A stretch of 64,000 bases of DNA, taken from positions 1-64,000 of the forward strand of contig JAFQAN010000019.1 of the NCBI GenBank assembly GCA_017416915.1, read 5' to 3'. The notes beneath the pieces are model-generated. The model did no database searches. It had not been told where the DNA came from and was given only the letters and a program-made list of their open reading frames with translations. Position numbers and translations under genes: made by a program. Below are positions 51,001 to 61,132 of this stretch, one piece after another (the stretch's first letter is position 1; each line of letters begins with the position of its first letter). The stretch comes from Alistipes sp. Its GTDB lineage: Bacteria; Bacteroidota; Bacteroidia; Bacteroidales; Rikenellaceae.

Positions 51001-52077
51001 ATCGCCGTTACGGATAGCGGTCGCGGCATTGCCGACGCCGACAAACGCCGCATCTTCGACCGCTTCTACCAGTCGAAGTCGAGTGCTGCAACAAGTGGCA
51101 CGGGAATTGGATTGCATATCGTGCGCGAGTTCGTGGCGCTGCACGGCGGCGAGGTGTCGGTCGAGGATAATAAACCGTCAGGCTCACGTTTCAGCTTCAC
51201 GCTGCCCATACAACAAGCACAGCAGAGCGTGGCAGAGGCTGTGGTAGAGGAAGATGCTGCCGAGGAGGAGCTTAGCGGCGAGAGTGCCGAGACGCAGTCG
51301 GAGCGTAAGACGGTGCTTGTGGTCGATGACAACGACGACTTCCGCAAGTGGTTGGGCGATATGCTCGCGGCAGATTACAACGTCATAGATGCAGCAAATG
51401 GTCGTGAGGCGTTGCGTGCCGTGGCGCGCAACGATGTCGATGTTGTAGTGTGTGATGTGATGATGCCCGTGATGGATGGTATGGAGTTCTGCCGTACGAT
51501 GAAGTCCGATATCAACACCTCGCACATACCCATCATCCTTCTCACGGCGCGCAGTATGCCCGATGACGAGTTCTCGGGTTTGGAGTCGGGTGCCGATGAC
51601 TATGTTCGTAAGCCCTTCAATATGGCAATTCTGAGACTGCGTATCGCCAAGTTTTTGGAGTGGCGCCGCAAGACCCACGCTATGTTCCGCACGCAGTTGG
51701 AGGTTGCCCCCGACGAGATTACTACCACTACGATTGACGATAAGCTGATTAAGCAGGCTATCGAGGTGGTAAACAGCAATATCGACAATGCCGACTTCTC
51801 GGTCGCCGACCTCTCGGCAGCACTCGGTATGCACCGTACGCACCTCTACAAGAAACTGTCGTGCATCACGGGCAAGGCACCGTTGGAGTTTATCCGCTCT
51901 ATGCGCCTAAAACGTGCTGCACAGCTCTTGGAGAACGACCGCGTCTATGTCTCGGAGATAGCCTATATGGTGGGCTTCAACTCGCCCAAGCTCTTTGCCC
52001 GTCACTTCCGCGACGAGTTCGGTATGTCGCCTTCGGAGTACCGCCAAAATCGCAAGGCACAAAATAGTTCGAATTAA
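48079..52077 (+). CDS. Hybrid two-component system regulator of the xyloglucan locus
   Basis: A 1332-residue one-protein two-component system. A signal peptide (about 1-25) leads to a periplasmic sensor of two beta-propellers (about 30-690, repeated blades such as [29 protein letters not shown] and [15 protein letters not shown]) and a Y_Y_Y domain (about 690-765). One transmembrane helix (about 778-798) follows. The cytosolic part has a HisKA domain with H835 in [12 protein letters not shown], a HATPase domain (about 940-1055), a receiver with D1126 in [13 protein letters not shown] and an AraC-type DNA-binding domain (about 1230-1325). Such proteins bind a specific oligosaccharide and activate the locus. 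Its likely sites are the repeats at 38478-38667. Confidence 0.95.
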   Translation: MRTLRLRRFFVAIALSIYTLCASAAAPAEEYMFDHVVTTNASINCIFSDADGVVWLGTRSGLMRYMGSVAGVGERYYVGEPVDDIQQDADGVLWLNLHSRYEAYDPRLGKSVENRLSKELSVLKLAIDRSGAMWWIVEDELWFEMPTTRKHTLVADGVDTGNIYDLACDDRKLYLLYRDGRLDRYEYDTAGRIVRLSSIAPPVGASDDTFRMMFIDSKHGVWLSQGYSGVWYMPDAQGLYTHFSAESTENRILPGPVYSIVEDGNGAIWIASDHGGISIYRPDEGLVYLSHDPMDNNTIVSDNVTSLSRDNDGNIWVGYNKRGASLWRAGRKAYSINHLKTLRERNIPDDINVTMETPDGTLWFGTDGNGLYSLNPETGEEHCFATHNSDISSDVITSMYYDSRGRMWVGTYYGGMTLYDGHSLRIFRHDDSNSRSLAHNDVWSIVEDERGRIWIGTLGGGVDLYDEATDSFIHYNSTTTLSNDYVLQLDIHDATLYVATAHGLTVYDISGDEAKLRDTLYFDGSLIGVTVDKFGLVWLNCMSSVVMYDPSTGERHLFDNFGEYEVLGLIEGKDGDVWCVTDVALHALRVDSRGADNRYTFHTDSYRFSEVGGLQFNERSMCRTLAGDLIIGSFDGYVRVASSFHAECDCFSARLCFTDLAINNQPIEVGERYDGHLILDRAMEYTSRLDLRYDENVITLNYACLDYSSSFGYELFYRVVGMSDKWLPLTDNSNSLTLYNLDPGKYRLELAMATGHGEQIESRCSLEIVVRPPWWLSKGAVVCYILFSILAVVVIVMIVRRTMRRRFEQRQKSIAEQHRSYVEQMKMQFFTNVSHDFRTPLTLIISPLEEMLRNNAARDDESINTIYRNARRLLTLVNQLLDLRKLDAYGMKLNLSHGDIANTVVDTTEAFRLLSKNSNVGLSVVGCSVPLPMDFDRDKVVKILTNLLSNAFKFTPEGGEIVVSVERTATNRVTIAVTDSGRGIADADKRRIFDRFYQSKSSAATSGTGIGLHIVREFVALHGGEVSVEDNKPSGSRFSFTLPIQQAQQSVAEAVVEEDAAEEELSGESAETQSERKTVLVVDDNDDFRKWLGDMLAADYNVIDAANGREALRAVARNDVDVVVCDVMMPVMDGMEFCRTMKSDINTSHIPIILLTARSMPDDEFSGLESGADDYVRKPFNMAILRLRIAKFLEWRRKTHAMFRTQLEVAPDEITTTTIDDKLIKQAIEVVNSNIDNADFSVADLSAALGMHRTHLYKKLSCITGKAPLEFIRSMRLKRAAQLLENDRVYVSEIAYMVGFNSPKLFARHFRDEFGMSPSEYRQNRKAQNSSN

Positions 52078-52094
52078 CAAGCAAAACACATACA

Positions 52095-54458
52095 ATGAGA
52101 CATTTACGATTGATATATATGCTGTGTGTAGCGCTTCTTATGGCTGCGTGTGATGAGGAACGCTCCACATCACATACCGCCGCCGAGCCTTCCGATAAGC
52201 GCAATGGCGACCTTATACTATGGTACGACGAGCCCGCCGAGATATGGGAGGAGTATCTGCCTCTGGGTAACGGACGCCTCGGTATGATGCCCGAGGGAGG
52301 TGTTCGACGCGACCATATCGTTCTGAACGAGGGTACTATGTGGTGCGGCGGTAGGCAGAAGACCTCGAATCGTGCCGCCCTTGCCGCCCTACCCAAGATA
52401 CGCGAAAGGCTGCTTGCGGGCGATAACCGCGCCGCCGAGGAGCTTATGCGCAAGCACTTTACCTGTTCGGGTGGTGGCAGCTCTTCGTCGGATTATGGCA
52501 GCTATCAGATATTTGCAGATATGTTCATCGAAACGGATGTAGATACGCTTGCTGTGCGCCGCTACCGTCGTCAGTTGGACCTCTCGACGGCTGTCGCTAC
52601 GACAAAGTTTGATGCCAATGGCGTGAACTACGAACGTAACTACTTTACCTCGATGGCGGATAATGTGGGCGTGGTGCAGTTGCTCTCGTCTGCCCCCGTG
52701 TCGTATCGTGTGTGGCTTGCGCGTGAGGAGCGCGCCGAGGTGAAGGTTGTGGATGGCGACATCACGATTTCGGGATGGCTTGCGGGCGTAGGCAAGCAGA
52801 ACGGCATAGGCTTCTACGGGCGTCTGCGCGTGGTGGGCGATGCCGATGTTGTGGTCGAGGGTAATACGCTGCGTATCAGCAATGCACGTAACGTAACGCT
52901 GCTCTTCTCGGCGGCGACAACCTATGCCGACGAGGATATTCGCAGTACGGTGGACGGAGCGATATACCGCTGCTCGAAGTTTACGGCACAGCCTCTCAGA
53001 GAGAGCCACGAAGAGGCATACGGCGAACTCTTTAACCGCGTAGAGATAGACCTCGGCAATCAGCGCTTGGACATACCTACTAATGAGCGTCTTGGACGCT
53101 ACGCCGATGGTGGCGATGTGGCTCTTGCGGCGCTCTATGCGCAGTATGGACGCTATCTGCTTATTGCCTCGGCACACAACGCCGTGCTTCCGCCCGCCTT
53201 GCAGGGTATATGGGCAAATACGACGTGGTGTCCGTGGAATGGCGATATGCACCTCAATATAAATCAGCAGATGAACCATTGGCCGTTGGAGGTAGGAAAC
53301 CTCGCGGAGCTTATCGACCCTCTTACGCGCTATGTCGAGGGTCTTGCCGAGTCGGGCGAGCAGACGGCGCGCGACTTTTATGGTGCTGAGGGCTGGTGTG
53401 CTCACGTGCTTGCCAATGCTTGGTACTTTACCGCTCCGTCCGAAGACCCGTCGTGGGGTGCAACCAATACGGGTGGCGCGTGGATAGCACTACACCTGTG
53501 GGAGCACTACCTCTATACGCTCGACAAGGAGTATCTTTCGCGTGTATATCCTACGCTACGTGGTGCTGCCGACTTCCTATGCTCGATACTTGTCGAAGAC
53601 CCCGCCTCGGGCTATCTGGTAACAGCACCCACGACATCGCCCGAGAACGGCTTCTACCTCTCGGACGAGGATGCCGAAGCGGGTATCGTTACGCACGTAT
53701 GCGTAGGCTCGACGATGGATAATCAGATAGCGCGCGAATTAATGTTGGCAGTCGCCGACGCCGCAGACATCCTGTCGATGGATGCCGCCTATGCCGAGCG
53801 TCTGCGCGCGACCGTTAAGCGGCTTATGCCCAACCGAGTATCCTCGGATGGTCGCCTTATGGAGTGGTCAGAGGAGTACCGTGAGGCGGAGCCAGAACAC
53901 CGTCACGTATCGCACTTGTTCGGACTATATCCCGCAGCACAGATTACCCGTTCCGAGCCTGAACTGATGGAGGCGGCACGTCGCACGCTCGAAGTGCGTG
54001 GCGACGGCGGCACGGGCTGGTCACGAGCGTGGAAGATATGCTTCTGGGCGCGCTTGGGCGACGGCAACCGTGCGCAAAAGCTGCTCAGAAACCTCCTCGA
54101 ACCCGCCGTCACGGAGTGGGGACATCGCGGAGGTACGTTCCCCAATCTGTTCTGTGCGCATCCTCCCTTTCAGATTGACGGTAACTTCGGCGGTGCGGCA
54201 GGCATTATGGAGATGCTACTGCAAAGCCACGACGGCACCATTGCGCTGCTTCCCGCCCTGCCCGATAGCTGGGCTGATGGCTCGTTCGACGGTCTGATGG
54301 CACGTGGAAATGTGGAGGTGTCGTGTCGCTGGGAGCAGGGTAGTGTGGTTGAGGCTACGCTCCTTACGAAGGACGACCGCACCGTTACGCTATCTGCCAA
54401 TGGCGAGCAGCGAGAGGTGGCACTCGCCGCGAACGAAAAGCAGACAATTAATTTTTAG
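52095..54458 (+). CDS. GH95 alpha-L-fucosidase-like lipoprotein
   Basis: A 787-residue glycoside hydrolase of family 95 with lipobox LMAAC (C19). Motifs in order are [29 protein letters not shown], the catalytic asparagine region [61 protein letters not shown] and [11 protein letters not shown] with catalytic D695. The family removes terminal alpha-1,2-L-fucose, or alpha-L-galactose in some members. In this locus it would strip the fucosyl-galactose side chains of dicot xyloglucan. It starts 17 bases after the regulator gene, so the two are probably co-transcribed. Confidence 0.92.
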   Translation: MRHLRLIYMLCVALLMAACDEERSTSHTAAEPSDKRNGDLILWYDEPAEIWEEYLPLGNGRLGMMPEGGVRRDHIVLNEGTMWCGGRQKTSNRAALAALPKIRERLLAGDNRAAEELMRKHFTCSGGGSSSSDYGSYQIFADMFIETDVDTLAVRRYRRQLDLSTAVATTKFDANGVNYERNYFTSMADNVGVVQLLSSAPVSYRVWLAREERAEVKVVDGDITISGWLAGVGKQNGIGFYGRLRVVGDADVVVEGNTLRISNARNVTLLFSAATTYADEDIRSTVDGAIYRCSKFTAQPLRESHEEAYGELFNRVEIDLGNQRLDIPTNERLGRYADGGDVALAALYAQYGRYLLIASAHNAVLPPALQGIWANTTWCPWNGDMHLNINQQMNHWPLEVGNLAELIDPLTRYVEGLAESGEQTARDFYGAEGWCAHVLANAWYFTAPSEDPSWGATNTGGAWIALHLWEHYLYTLDKEYLSRVYPTLRGAADFLCSILVEDPASGYLVTAPTTSPENGFYLSDEDAEAGIVTHVCVGSTMDNQIARELMLAVADAADILSMDAAYAERLRATVKRLMPNRVSSDGRLMEWSEEYREAEPEHRHVSHLFGLYPAAQITRSEPELMEAARRTLEVRGDGGTGWSRAWKICFWARLGDGNRAQKLLRNLLEPAVTEWGHRGGTFPNLFCAHPPFQIDGNFGGAAGIMEMLLQSHDGTIALLPALPDSWADGSFDGLMARGNVEVSCRWEQGSVVEATLLTKDDRTVTLSANGEQREVALAANEKQTINF

Positions 54459-54478
54459 ACCTACAAAACTCGTTGATT

Positions 54479-56047
54479 ATGAATATTCGCGCTATCTTAT
54501 TGACGGCTGCTATGCTGGTCGCAACTACCGTGTCGGCACAGCAGACCCACGGCTACTCAAACCCTGTTATCAAGGGCTTCTATCCCGACCCGAGCGTCTG
54601 CCGCGTAGGCGAGGATTACTACTTGGTAAACAGTAGCTTTGTCTATTGGCCAGGTGTGCCTATCTTCCATAGCCGCGACCTTATACATTGGCAGCAGATA
54701 GGCAACTGCCTCGACCGCCCCTCGCAGCTTAAAGTTGCCGAACAGCCCCATTGGGGCGGCATCTACGCCCCGACAATACGCCACCACGACGGCATATTCT
54801 ATATGATTACGACAAATACGTCGGATAGGGGTAACTTCCTCGTCTATACCGACGACCCGCGAGGTCCGTGGTCCGACCCCGTATGGTTGAAGCAGGGCGG
54901 TATCGACCCCTCGCTATACTTCGAGGATGGCGTATGCTATATGGTAAGCAACCCCGAGGATGGCATATCGCTATGCACCATCGACCCCAAGACGGGCGAG
55001 CAGCTTACACCGTCGCGTGTCATCTGGCGCGGCACGGGAGGTCGCTACCCCGAGGCTCCACACATCTACAAGCACAACGGCTGGTACTATCTGCTTATCT
55101 CGGAGGGCGGCACTGAGTTCGGACATAGCGTAACTATCGCACGTAGCCGCTCTATCGACGGCGAGTACGAGGTAAACCCCGATAACCCTATCCTCACGCA
55201 CTTCAAGCAGGCGGGGCAGAATAGCCCCATTCAAGGTGTCGGACACGCCGACTTTGTCGAGGCTCACGATGGTAGCTGGTGGCTGGTATGCTTGGCATTC
55301 CGTATTCAGGGCGGTCAGCACCACCTTCTCGGTCGTGAGACCTTTCTCGCGCCTGTGGAGTGGAACGATGAGGGGTGGCCCGTGGTAAATAAGGTGGGTA
55401 TGGTGTCGCTCGAAATGGATGTGCCGACGCTTACGCAGGTAGAGATGCCGCAGCTGCCCGAGATAGAGGAGTTTAACGGCACGGAGATAGGTATGGAGTG
55501 GCTACGTCTGCGTGAGCCGCAGTTCGAGAACTATCGCCTCAGTGGCGGCAGGCTGATACTTACACCCACCGAGACAACCCTTGATGAGCAGGCGTCGCCC
55601 ACGTTCATAGCGCGCCGTCAGCAGGATATTTTCTTTGAGGCGACAACGGCACTATCGCTCTTCGACGCTTCGCAGGGCGACCGTGCGGGGCTAAGTGTCT
55701 ATATGGACCCCGGGGCGCACTACGACCTATACATCGAGCGTGGGGCTAAGGGGTGCTATGTTGTGTTGAGCTATCGTCTTGGCAAACTCGAACATAAGGC
55801 ACGTATGGTAAAGTTGAAGAAAAACCGTGCTACGCTGCGTGTCGAGGGAAGCGACTATATGTATAGCTTCTCGTATTCGGAGAATGGCAAGGACTTTATG
55901 CCATTAGGCTCTATGGATACGAAGTATCTCAGTTCCGAGACTAATGGCGGCTTCACGGGTGTTGTCCTTGGTCTCTACGCCACCAAGTATTCTGCCGCCT
56001 CACGTGCAACAGCCGAGGTGGAGTACTTTGAGTATAAGGGTAGATAG
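54479..56047 (+). CDS. GH43 arabinofuranosidase/xylosidase-like enzyme
   Basis: A 522-residue exported enzyme with a signal peptide (about 1-20, ending TVSAQ). The five-bladed propeller (about 28-320) shows the family 43 triad: base D37 in GFYPDPS, D143 in GGIDPSLYF and acid E192 in RYPEAPHI. A C-terminal concanavalin-like domain (about 325-520) starts near LPEIEEFNGTEIG. Members with this layout release arabinofuranose or xylose; paired GH43 enzymes in xyloglucan loci remove arabinose side chains of solanaceous xyloglucan. The ATG at 54479 was chosen over a TTG at 54473. It is the last gene of the block, 20 bases after GH95. Confidence 0.88.
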   Translation: MNIRAILLTAAMLVATTVSAQQTHGYSNPVIKGFYPDPSVCRVGEDYYLVNSSFVYWPGVPIFHSRDLIHWQQIGNCLDRPSQLKVAEQPHWGGIYAPTIRHHDGIFYMITTNTSDRGNFLVYTDDPRGPWSDPVWLKQGGIDPSLYFEDGVCYMVSNPEDGISLCTIDPKTGEQLTPSRVIWRGTGGRYPEAPHIYKHNGWYYLLISEGGTEFGHSVTIARSRSIDGEYEVNPDNPILTHFKQAGQNSPIQGVGHADFVEAHDGSWWLVCLAFRIQGGQHHLLGRETFLAPVEWNDEGWPVVNKVGMVSLEMDVPTLTQVEMPQLPEIEEFNGTEIGMEWLRLREPQFENYRLSGGRLILTPTETTLDEQASPTFIARRQQDIFFEATTALSLFDASQGDRAGLSVYMDPGAHYDLYIERGAKGCYVVLSYRLGKLEHKARMVKLKKNRATLRVEGSDYMYSFSYSENGKDFMPLGSMDTKYLSSETNGGFTGVVLGLYATKYSAASRATAEVEYFEYKGR

Positions 56048-56071
56048 TGCCAATGAGCAATATATATAAGT

Positions 56072-56107
56072 AGTAGCGCGGGTATTGAAGGTGATACCCG
56101 CGCTACT
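56072..56107 (+). terminator. Strong terminator after the GH43 gene
   Basis: AGTAGCGCGGGTAT and ATACCCGCGCTACT form a perfect 14-bp stem around TGAAGGTG. It marks the right end of the xyloglucan locus, 16 bases before the left copy of the kinase-end repeat. Confidence 0.9.
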
Positions 56108-56122
56108 ATTATTGCTGTATTG

Positions 56123-56214
56123 CTTTTAGAATAGATACTTCTCCGTGCGCACCCTCTCTGTGAGCTGGAAAATCTCGCGCCACGCCTCCTCGCCAAGGAT
56201 TGTGCCTACAACCT
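56123..56214. repeat. Left 92-bp direct repeat (kinase gene 3' end)
   Basis: Matches 61041-61132 base for base except at two positions near the right side (CCAAGGATTG versus CCAAAGGTTG). Identity stops abruptly at both ends. Together the two copies bracket the second susC/susD pair. Confidence 0.95.
56126..56214 (-). pseudogene. 3' fragment of the pfkB-family kinase gene
   Basis: On the minus strand this encodes GTILGEEAWREIFQ followed by LTERVRTEKYLF and TAA, which is the C-terminal end of the kinase at 61044-62045 with two substitutions (intact gene: GTTFGEEAW). It has no start, no promoter and no remaining kinase domain. It is the displaced or duplicated end of that gene, separated from it by 4.8 kb. 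Confidence 0.9.
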
Positions 56215-56288
56215 ATACCTCATTGTCATTTCACCCCCTATTTACGTCGTTTAACCGCTTTTTTGTGCAAAATAATGACTATAATTGT

Positions 56289-56296
56289 TATATTTG
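56289..56296 (+). promoter_or_regulatory. -7 promoter box of the second susC operon
   Basis: TATATTTG, an exact TAnnTTTG match, with TTTG at 56262-56265 as a possible -33 box (23-base spacer, slightly long). The ACAAACGATACCCCT motif of the first locus is absent here, so regulation differs. Confidence 0.6.
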
Positions 56297-56340
56297 CAAC
56301 CCGAATTCTTATTGTATTGTGCTTAAAGAAGGATTAAACG

Positions 56341-59295
56341 ATGAGAAAACTTATTTACAAACTACTTTTATGCGTAGCTATATCTACCATATTTGCCCAA
56401 TCTTCCCTCTTAAAGGCTCAACAGCCTTTTGATGATATTACCATTACGGGAACTGTAATGAACGAGGATGGAGAGGTTATTGTTGGTGCGACAGTCATAC
56501 TTAAAGGACACACGACTCGTGGTACATCAACAGACTCTAACGGTAGATACAGCCTCGCCGTCCCGCCTGGTTCAACACTTCTGGTATCGTTCATTGGCTA
56601 TGATGATCAAGAAGTAGTGCTTCAACCCGATGAAAATGACTATCTGACAACGCTTAATGAGTCGCAGACGCGCATTAATGATGTGGTCATTGTGGGTTAT
56701 GGCGAAATTAAGAAGAGCGACCTGACAGGCTCCGTATCTGTTGTTAGCGAGCGTAGCTTCTATGACCAACCAGTAAAGAGTGTGTCGGAGATACTTCAAG
56801 GTCGTTCGTCGGGTGTCGAGGTAACCACGATAAGTGGTATGCCTGGTGCAAGTACTAAGGTGCGTGTACGTGGTACCACCTCAATAAACAAGTCGAGCGA
56901 TCCGCTATACGTTATAGATGGTATCATCAGCACAAGTGGACTTGACGGCATCAACCCGCAAGACATCGCCTCGATGCAGATTCTCAAAGATGCATCCTCG
57001 ACATCGGTGTATGGCTCGCGCGGAGCCAATGGCGTAGTCTTAATAACTACTAGAAATGGTCAGTCGGGCGATGCTCGCATTACGTTTAGCTCAAAGATTG
57101 GTATTTCCGACGTGAGAAAGAGCTACGACCTGCTATCGCCATACGAGTACGCATTGGCTCTGAACGATATACGCGGAGCTGGCACCATAAGCGATGACGA
57201 TGTAGAGCTATACCGCCTCGGCGAGAAGGGTATTGACTGGATAGACCTGATGACACGTACGGCGATAAGTCAGGACTATAACCTGAGCTTTACGGGTGGT
57301 GGCGATAAGGTCCGTTATATGCTATCGGGCAACATCCTCGACCAGGAGGCGGTAACCATCGATTCGAAGTATATGCGTTATGGCCTACGCGCCAATATCG
57401 AGGCAGATATTAAACCTTGGCTCACGATTAGCACAAAGCTAAATGGCTCGATACTTCACCAAAAAAATGGTGCGCCCAACTGGTTTCACGTTTTGAACTA
57501 CTCGCCCACGATGGAGCTGATGGATGCTACAACAGGCATATACAACAAAGACCCGTATAACATCCTCAGCAATAACCCCTATGGCGTAATAAAAGAGACC
57601 GATAGCGACACTTACAGCTATAACATAAATGCCAATGCGGGGCTAACCTTTCACATCGTAAGGGGCTTGACGCTTGGCATACAGGGTGGCTACGACTTCG
57701 ATTATGCGCCATCCTACTCGTTCGTGTCGAGCCGTGTGGCACCTGGTGCGACAAATAGTATGTCTAACACCTCGGCACTACATCAGTATTGGCAGAATAC
57801 CAACAACCTAACTTACAGCAACACCTTTGGTCGTCATACCCTTGCTGCCACAGCCGTTTTTGAGCTAAGCAGCACAACAGATACACGTATGAGCATCAGT
57901 GGCTCGGGGCTAAGCAACGAGAGTGTAGGATACTGGGATGTTACCAATGCTGCAACACGTAGTGAGACAAACTCATATACCGAGTCGTCGCTAATGTCGG
58001 GTATTATGCGCGTGAACTACGACTATGGCAAGCGCTACTTCTTCACCGCGGCGGTCCGTGCCGACGGCTCGTCGAAGTTTCAGTCGGAACATCGCTGGGG
58101 TCTCTTCCCCTCGGCGGCTGTTGCCTGGGATATTGCGGCGGAGCGCTTCATGAAGAGCCAGCGGGTGGTATCGCAACTTAAATTACGCGCCAGCTTTGGT
58201 ATTACGGGTAACGAGGGTATCTCAGCGTACAACACACTCGGTATGTTATCAAGCACGTCGTATGGATGGGGTACCTCGACAGGCTATACGGGCTACTGGG
58301 GAAACACCTTTGCATCGCCCGACTTGACGTGGGAGAAGACCACGCAGTGGGATGTAGGTCTTGATGCAACAATTCACGGTATTAACATATCATTCGACTG
58401 GTTTCGCAAAGATACCGAAGATCTGCTCTTCCAAAAGCAGGTGCCTCACTACAACGGTGGTGGTACATATTGGGTAAATCAGGGAGCGCTTAAAAATAGC
58501 GGATACGAGTTTTCACTCAATACCTTTGTCATCGACAGAGCTGTCAAGTGGGAGACTACGGCAAACGTATCGTATATTGTCAATGAAGTTGTGGATTTGG
58601 CGGGTAACGACTTCGTCCTCACTGCCAATTATAGCGACCTCGGAGGCCCTATGCAGATTATGAAGCCTGGCTATCCTCTCGGCTCCTTCTACGTCTATGA
58701 TTGGATAGAGTTTGACAACGCAGGAGCTAACGTCTATCGCAAGGCCGACGGTGGCACAACCACTGCTCCTACCTCTGCGGACCTTGTAATTCGTGGTAAC
58801 GCCACACCTAAGTGGCTTGTGGGTTGGAATAACTCTATTATATGGCGTAACCTCTCGGTAAATCTCTTCTTCTATGGAGCTTTCGACTACGACCGTCTAA
58901 ACATAAGTCGTTTCACGACGGCGTCGATGAGTGGTGGCTCACGTTTTATATCGCTCCGCGACTCATATTTTAAGGGCTGGGACTATGTCGAGGATAAGTC
59001 TCAGGCGCAGTATGCAAGCGTTAAAAATACGAATAATAAGAGTTATGCCAACACCACATTTTGGCTTGAAGATGCATCGTTCGTAAAGCTTAAAAACGTA
59101 ACCATATCGTACACCATACCTCGACATACTACCCGTTTTGCCGATATTCAGCTCTCGGTCAGCGCGCAGGATATATTTACCCTGACAAAATATAAGGGTA
59201 TGGACCCAGAGGTCTATTCAAGTTACGAGGGTTTGGACTACGGCGCCTATCCCGTGCCTCGCACCATTACATTTGGTCTTAAACTAACATTCTAA
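56341..59295 (+). CDS. SusC-family TonB-dependent transporter, second pair
   Basis: A 984-residue outer-membrane receptor: signal peptide (about 1-27), CarboxypepD_reg-like domain (about 33-110, ITITGTVMNEDGEVIVGATVILKG), plug with VVIVGYGEIKKSDLTGSV and SSDPLYVIDGI, and a barrel ending FGLKLTF. It is about 65 residues shorter than the first SusC and only distantly similar, so it is not a recent duplicate. Codon use looks somewhat more AT-rich than in the first locus. No glycosidase, regulator or binding protein accompanies it, so the imported glycan is unknown. Forms an operon with the susD gene six bases downstream. Confidence 0.95.
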   Translation: MRKLIYKLLLCVAISTIFAQSSLLKAQQPFDDITITGTVMNEDGEVIVGATVILKGHTTRGTSTDSNGRYSLAVPPGSTLLVSFIGYDDQEVVLQPDENDYLTTLNESQTRINDVVIVGYGEIKKSDLTGSVSVVSERSFYDQPVKSVSEILQGRSSGVEVTTISGMPGASTKVRVRGTTSINKSSDPLYVIDGIISTSGLDGINPQDIASMQILKDASSTSVYGSRGANGVVLITTRNGQSGDARITFSSKIGISDVRKSYDLLSPYEYALALNDIRGAGTISDDDVELYRLGEKGIDWIDLMTRTAISQDYNLSFTGGGDKVRYMLSGNILDQEAVTIDSKYMRYGLRANIEADIKPWLTISTKLNGSILHQKNGAPNWFHVLNYSPTMELMDATTGIYNKDPYNILSNNPYGVIKETDSDTYSYNINANAGLTFHIVRGLTLGIQGGYDFDYAPSYSFVSSRVAPGATNSMSNTSALHQYWQNTNNLTYSNTFGRHTLAATAVFELSSTTDTRMSISGSGLSNESVGYWDVTNAATRSETNSYTESSLMSGIMRVNYDYGKRYFFTAAVRADGSSKFQSEHRWGLFPSAAVAWDIAAERFMKSQRVVSQLKLRASFGITGNEGISAYNTLGMLSSTSYGWGTSTGYTGYWGNTFASPDLTWEKTTQWDVGLDATIHGINISFDWFRKDTEDLLFQKQVPHYNGGGTYWVNQGALKNSGYEFSLNTFVIDRAVKWETTANVSYIVNEVVDLAGNDFVLTANYSDLGGPMQIMKPGYPLGSFYVYDWIEFDNAGANVYRKADGGTTTAPTSADLVIRGNATPKWLVGWNNSIIWRNLSVNLFFYGAFDYDRLNISRFTTASMSGGSRFISLRDSYFKGWDYVEDKSQAQYASVKNTNNKSYANTTFWLEDASFVKLKNVTISYTIPRHTTRFADIQLSVSAQDIFTLTKYKGMDPEVYSSYEGLDYGAYPVPRTITFGLKLTF

Positions 59296-59301
59296 CCTAA
59301 T

Positions 59302-60906
59302 ATGTCAATGAGAATTAAATATATAGCTATCCTATTAGCAGCATCGCTGCTATTGCCCGCCTGCTCTGATTTTCTCGATGAAGATCCGAAGGGCAAGATG
59401 CCGAGCGATGGGTTCTTTACAAGCAAAAAGGACCTTGACGCTTCGCTAAATGCACTCTACTCGGTTGTTACCTCCTCGCAACGTGCCAACAACCTCATCG
59501 GCACCAACTTCCTATCGGGTGATGACATCTCGACGCATCCTGCCAGCAACAAGCAGTCGCTAAGAGAACACGACCAGTATGACGTAACGGATAACAACGC
59601 CTGGATGGTAAGTATGTGGGAGCAGCGATATAAGGTTATCAAGGCGGCGAATTTTATTATCAATAATGCTGAGCGTACGCCCAATGTTAGTAAAGAGGAG
59701 ATTCGTCAGGCAGTGGCGCAGGCTCACTATTGGCGTGGCTTCTCATACTTCTACCTTGTTACAACTTGGGGCAAGGTGCCTGTTATGCTTGATGAAACAA
59801 TAGACTATAATACCCCGCTAAGCAGCATTGAGGATATATACGAACTTATCCTCGACGATATGCGTATTGCAGAGGAGGGCTGCCCCGTAAATTATAGTGC
59901 AGCACCATATTGGCAAAATGGGGTTAATGTGGCAGTTAGTCAAGGTGCCGTAAAGGCGACAATGGCATATATTTATATGTGTATGGCGGGCTGGCCAATG
60001 AACCTCGGTACGGAGTATTATAAGCTGGCAGCCAAGAAGGCTGAGGAGGTCATAGATCTCGCTGATAGTGGCGTATATTACTATCGACTCCTCGACAACT
60101 ACTCGGATATATACTCGATGGCTTATAGCAAGTCTAATCCCGAGCTTCTCGTTGGACTATATTACCACCGCGACCGCTCTTCTCACGCTATGCCTCTTAC
60201 AGATTTTCTGCTTGAAATGAAGCAGGGTGGCTGGGGAGATACCAATGGCGAGATTAAATTCTGGAAGGAGTTCCCCGAGGGTCCGCGTAAGGATGCCACC
60301 TACTTCCCTAAGGTTATGCTCGCCGATGGAAAACTCTACGATTGGTGGTATGACACCGACCCTAAGTCGCGCGAGGTTGTTGCTCCGCTGTTTATTAAGA
60401 CCGCCGAGTCGGCAATACGCGGTGCAGAGTTCGACTATGCCGATCCTACGCCAGGAGTGTCGGCAGGCGAGAAGACGTTGCAAATAATACGTCTGGCGGA
60501 GGTGTACTGCTGGTATGCCGAGGCGACGGCGCGCGCTGGCGAGGTAACGCAGAAGGCTGTCGATGTTCTCAACCGTGTCCGTAACCGCGCAGATGGCAAA
60601 CTTTCCAATATTTACACTATGGCGATGAGTGCCGAGGAGCTTGCCGAAGCGGCATATAACGAGCATGGTTGGGAGATTGCGGGGTACTATTGGTGCGGCT
60701 TTGCATCGCGCTCACGCGATATGTTCCGTATGTACCGTATGAAAGAACACTTCGAGTACCGTAAGCAAAACCCTATGATTGAGGTTGCGCCAGGCATCTT
60801 CCGCAATGAGGCAGTCGCTGTGTCTGGAACTTGGGATGACAGTAAGATGTATTGCCCATATCCGTATGAGGATAAGGCTCTTAACCCTGAATTGAAGGCT
60901 CAGTAA
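59302..60906 (+). CDS. SusD-family lipoprotein, second pair
   Basis: A 534-residue lipoprotein with lipobox LLPAC (C21). Typical features are CSDFLDEDPKGKMPSDGFFTSKKDLDASLNALYS, AVAQAHYWRGFSYFYLVTTWGKVPVML, IIRLAEVYCWYAEATAR and NRVRNRADG, with a C-terminal PYPYEDKALNPELK in place of the usual PIP motif. It caps the adjoining SusC. The ATG at 59302 is six bases after susC; a second ATG at 59308 is also possible. Ligand unknown. Confidence 0.94.
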   Translation: MSMRIKYIAILLAASLLLPACSDFLDEDPKGKMPSDGFFTSKKDLDASLNALYSVVTSSQRANNLIGTNFLSGDDISTHPASNKQSLREHDQYDVTDNNAWMVSMWEQRYKVIKAANFIINNAERTPNVSKEEIRQAVAQAHYWRGFSYFYLVTTWGKVPVMLDETIDYNTPLSSIEDIYELILDDMRIAEEGCPVNYSAAPYWQNGVNVAVSQGAVKATMAYIYMCMAGWPMNLGTEYYKLAAKKAEEVIDLADSGVYYYRLLDNYSDIYSMAYSKSNPELLVGLYYHRDRSSHAMPLTDFLLEMKQGGWGDTNGEIKFWKEFPEGPRKDATYFPKVMLADGKLYDWWYDTDPKSREVVAPLFIKTAESAIRGAEFDYADPTPGVSAGEKTLQIIRLAEVYCWYAEATARAGEVTQKAVDVLNRVRNRADGKLSNIYTMAMSAEELAEAAYNEHGWEIAGYYWCGFASRSRDMFRMYRMKEHFEYRKQNPMIEVAPGIFRNEAVAVSGTWDDSKMYCPYPYEDKALNPELKAQ

Positions 60907-60971
60907 ACTGCGGTTTTTCGGGCATCGCAAGCCTAAAACCACATCTTTTTATTCGACCTCCTAACAAAGAT

Positions 60972-61003
60972 GGGGATGACTAAATTACCTCTTAGTCATC
61001 CCC
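60972..61003 (+). terminator. Terminator of the second susC/susD operon
   Basis: GGGGATGACTAA and TTAGTCATCCCC form a perfect 12-bp stem around ATTACCTC. It lies 65 bases after the susD stop and 37 before the right repeat. Confidence 0.85.
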
Positions 61004-61040
61004 TTAGTGTGCAGTGGCGTCGCTTTTTACATCGTCGCCT

Positions 61041-61132
61041 CTTTTAGAATAGATACTTCTCCGTGCGCACCCTCTCTGTGAGCTGGAAAATCTCGCGCCA
61101 CGCCTCCTCGCCAAAGGTTGTGCCTACAACCT
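61041..61132. repeat. Right 92-bp direct repeat (kinase gene 3' end)
   Basis: The intact counterpart of 56123-56214. It spans the last 29 codons of the kinase gene, its stop codon and three bases beyond. See the left copy. Confidence 0.95.

Larger units (their letters stand above)
56215..61132. mobile_element. Inserted susC/susD cassette bounded by kinase-end repeats
   Basis: About 4.9 kb holding only a promoter, susC, susD and a terminator, plus the right repeat that completes the kinase gene. The arrangement (intact gene end on one side, orphan end on the other) is what integration at the 3' end of a gene leaves. No integrase, transposase or relaxase gene is present, so it may be a decayed or trans-mobilised element, or the product of homologous recombination. 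Called from the repeat structure only. Confidence 0.55.

Noticed and set aside
56215-56340. Regulator motif of the first locus upstream of the second susC
   Set aside because: ACAAACGATACCCCT or a clear half-site was looked for on both strands and not found.
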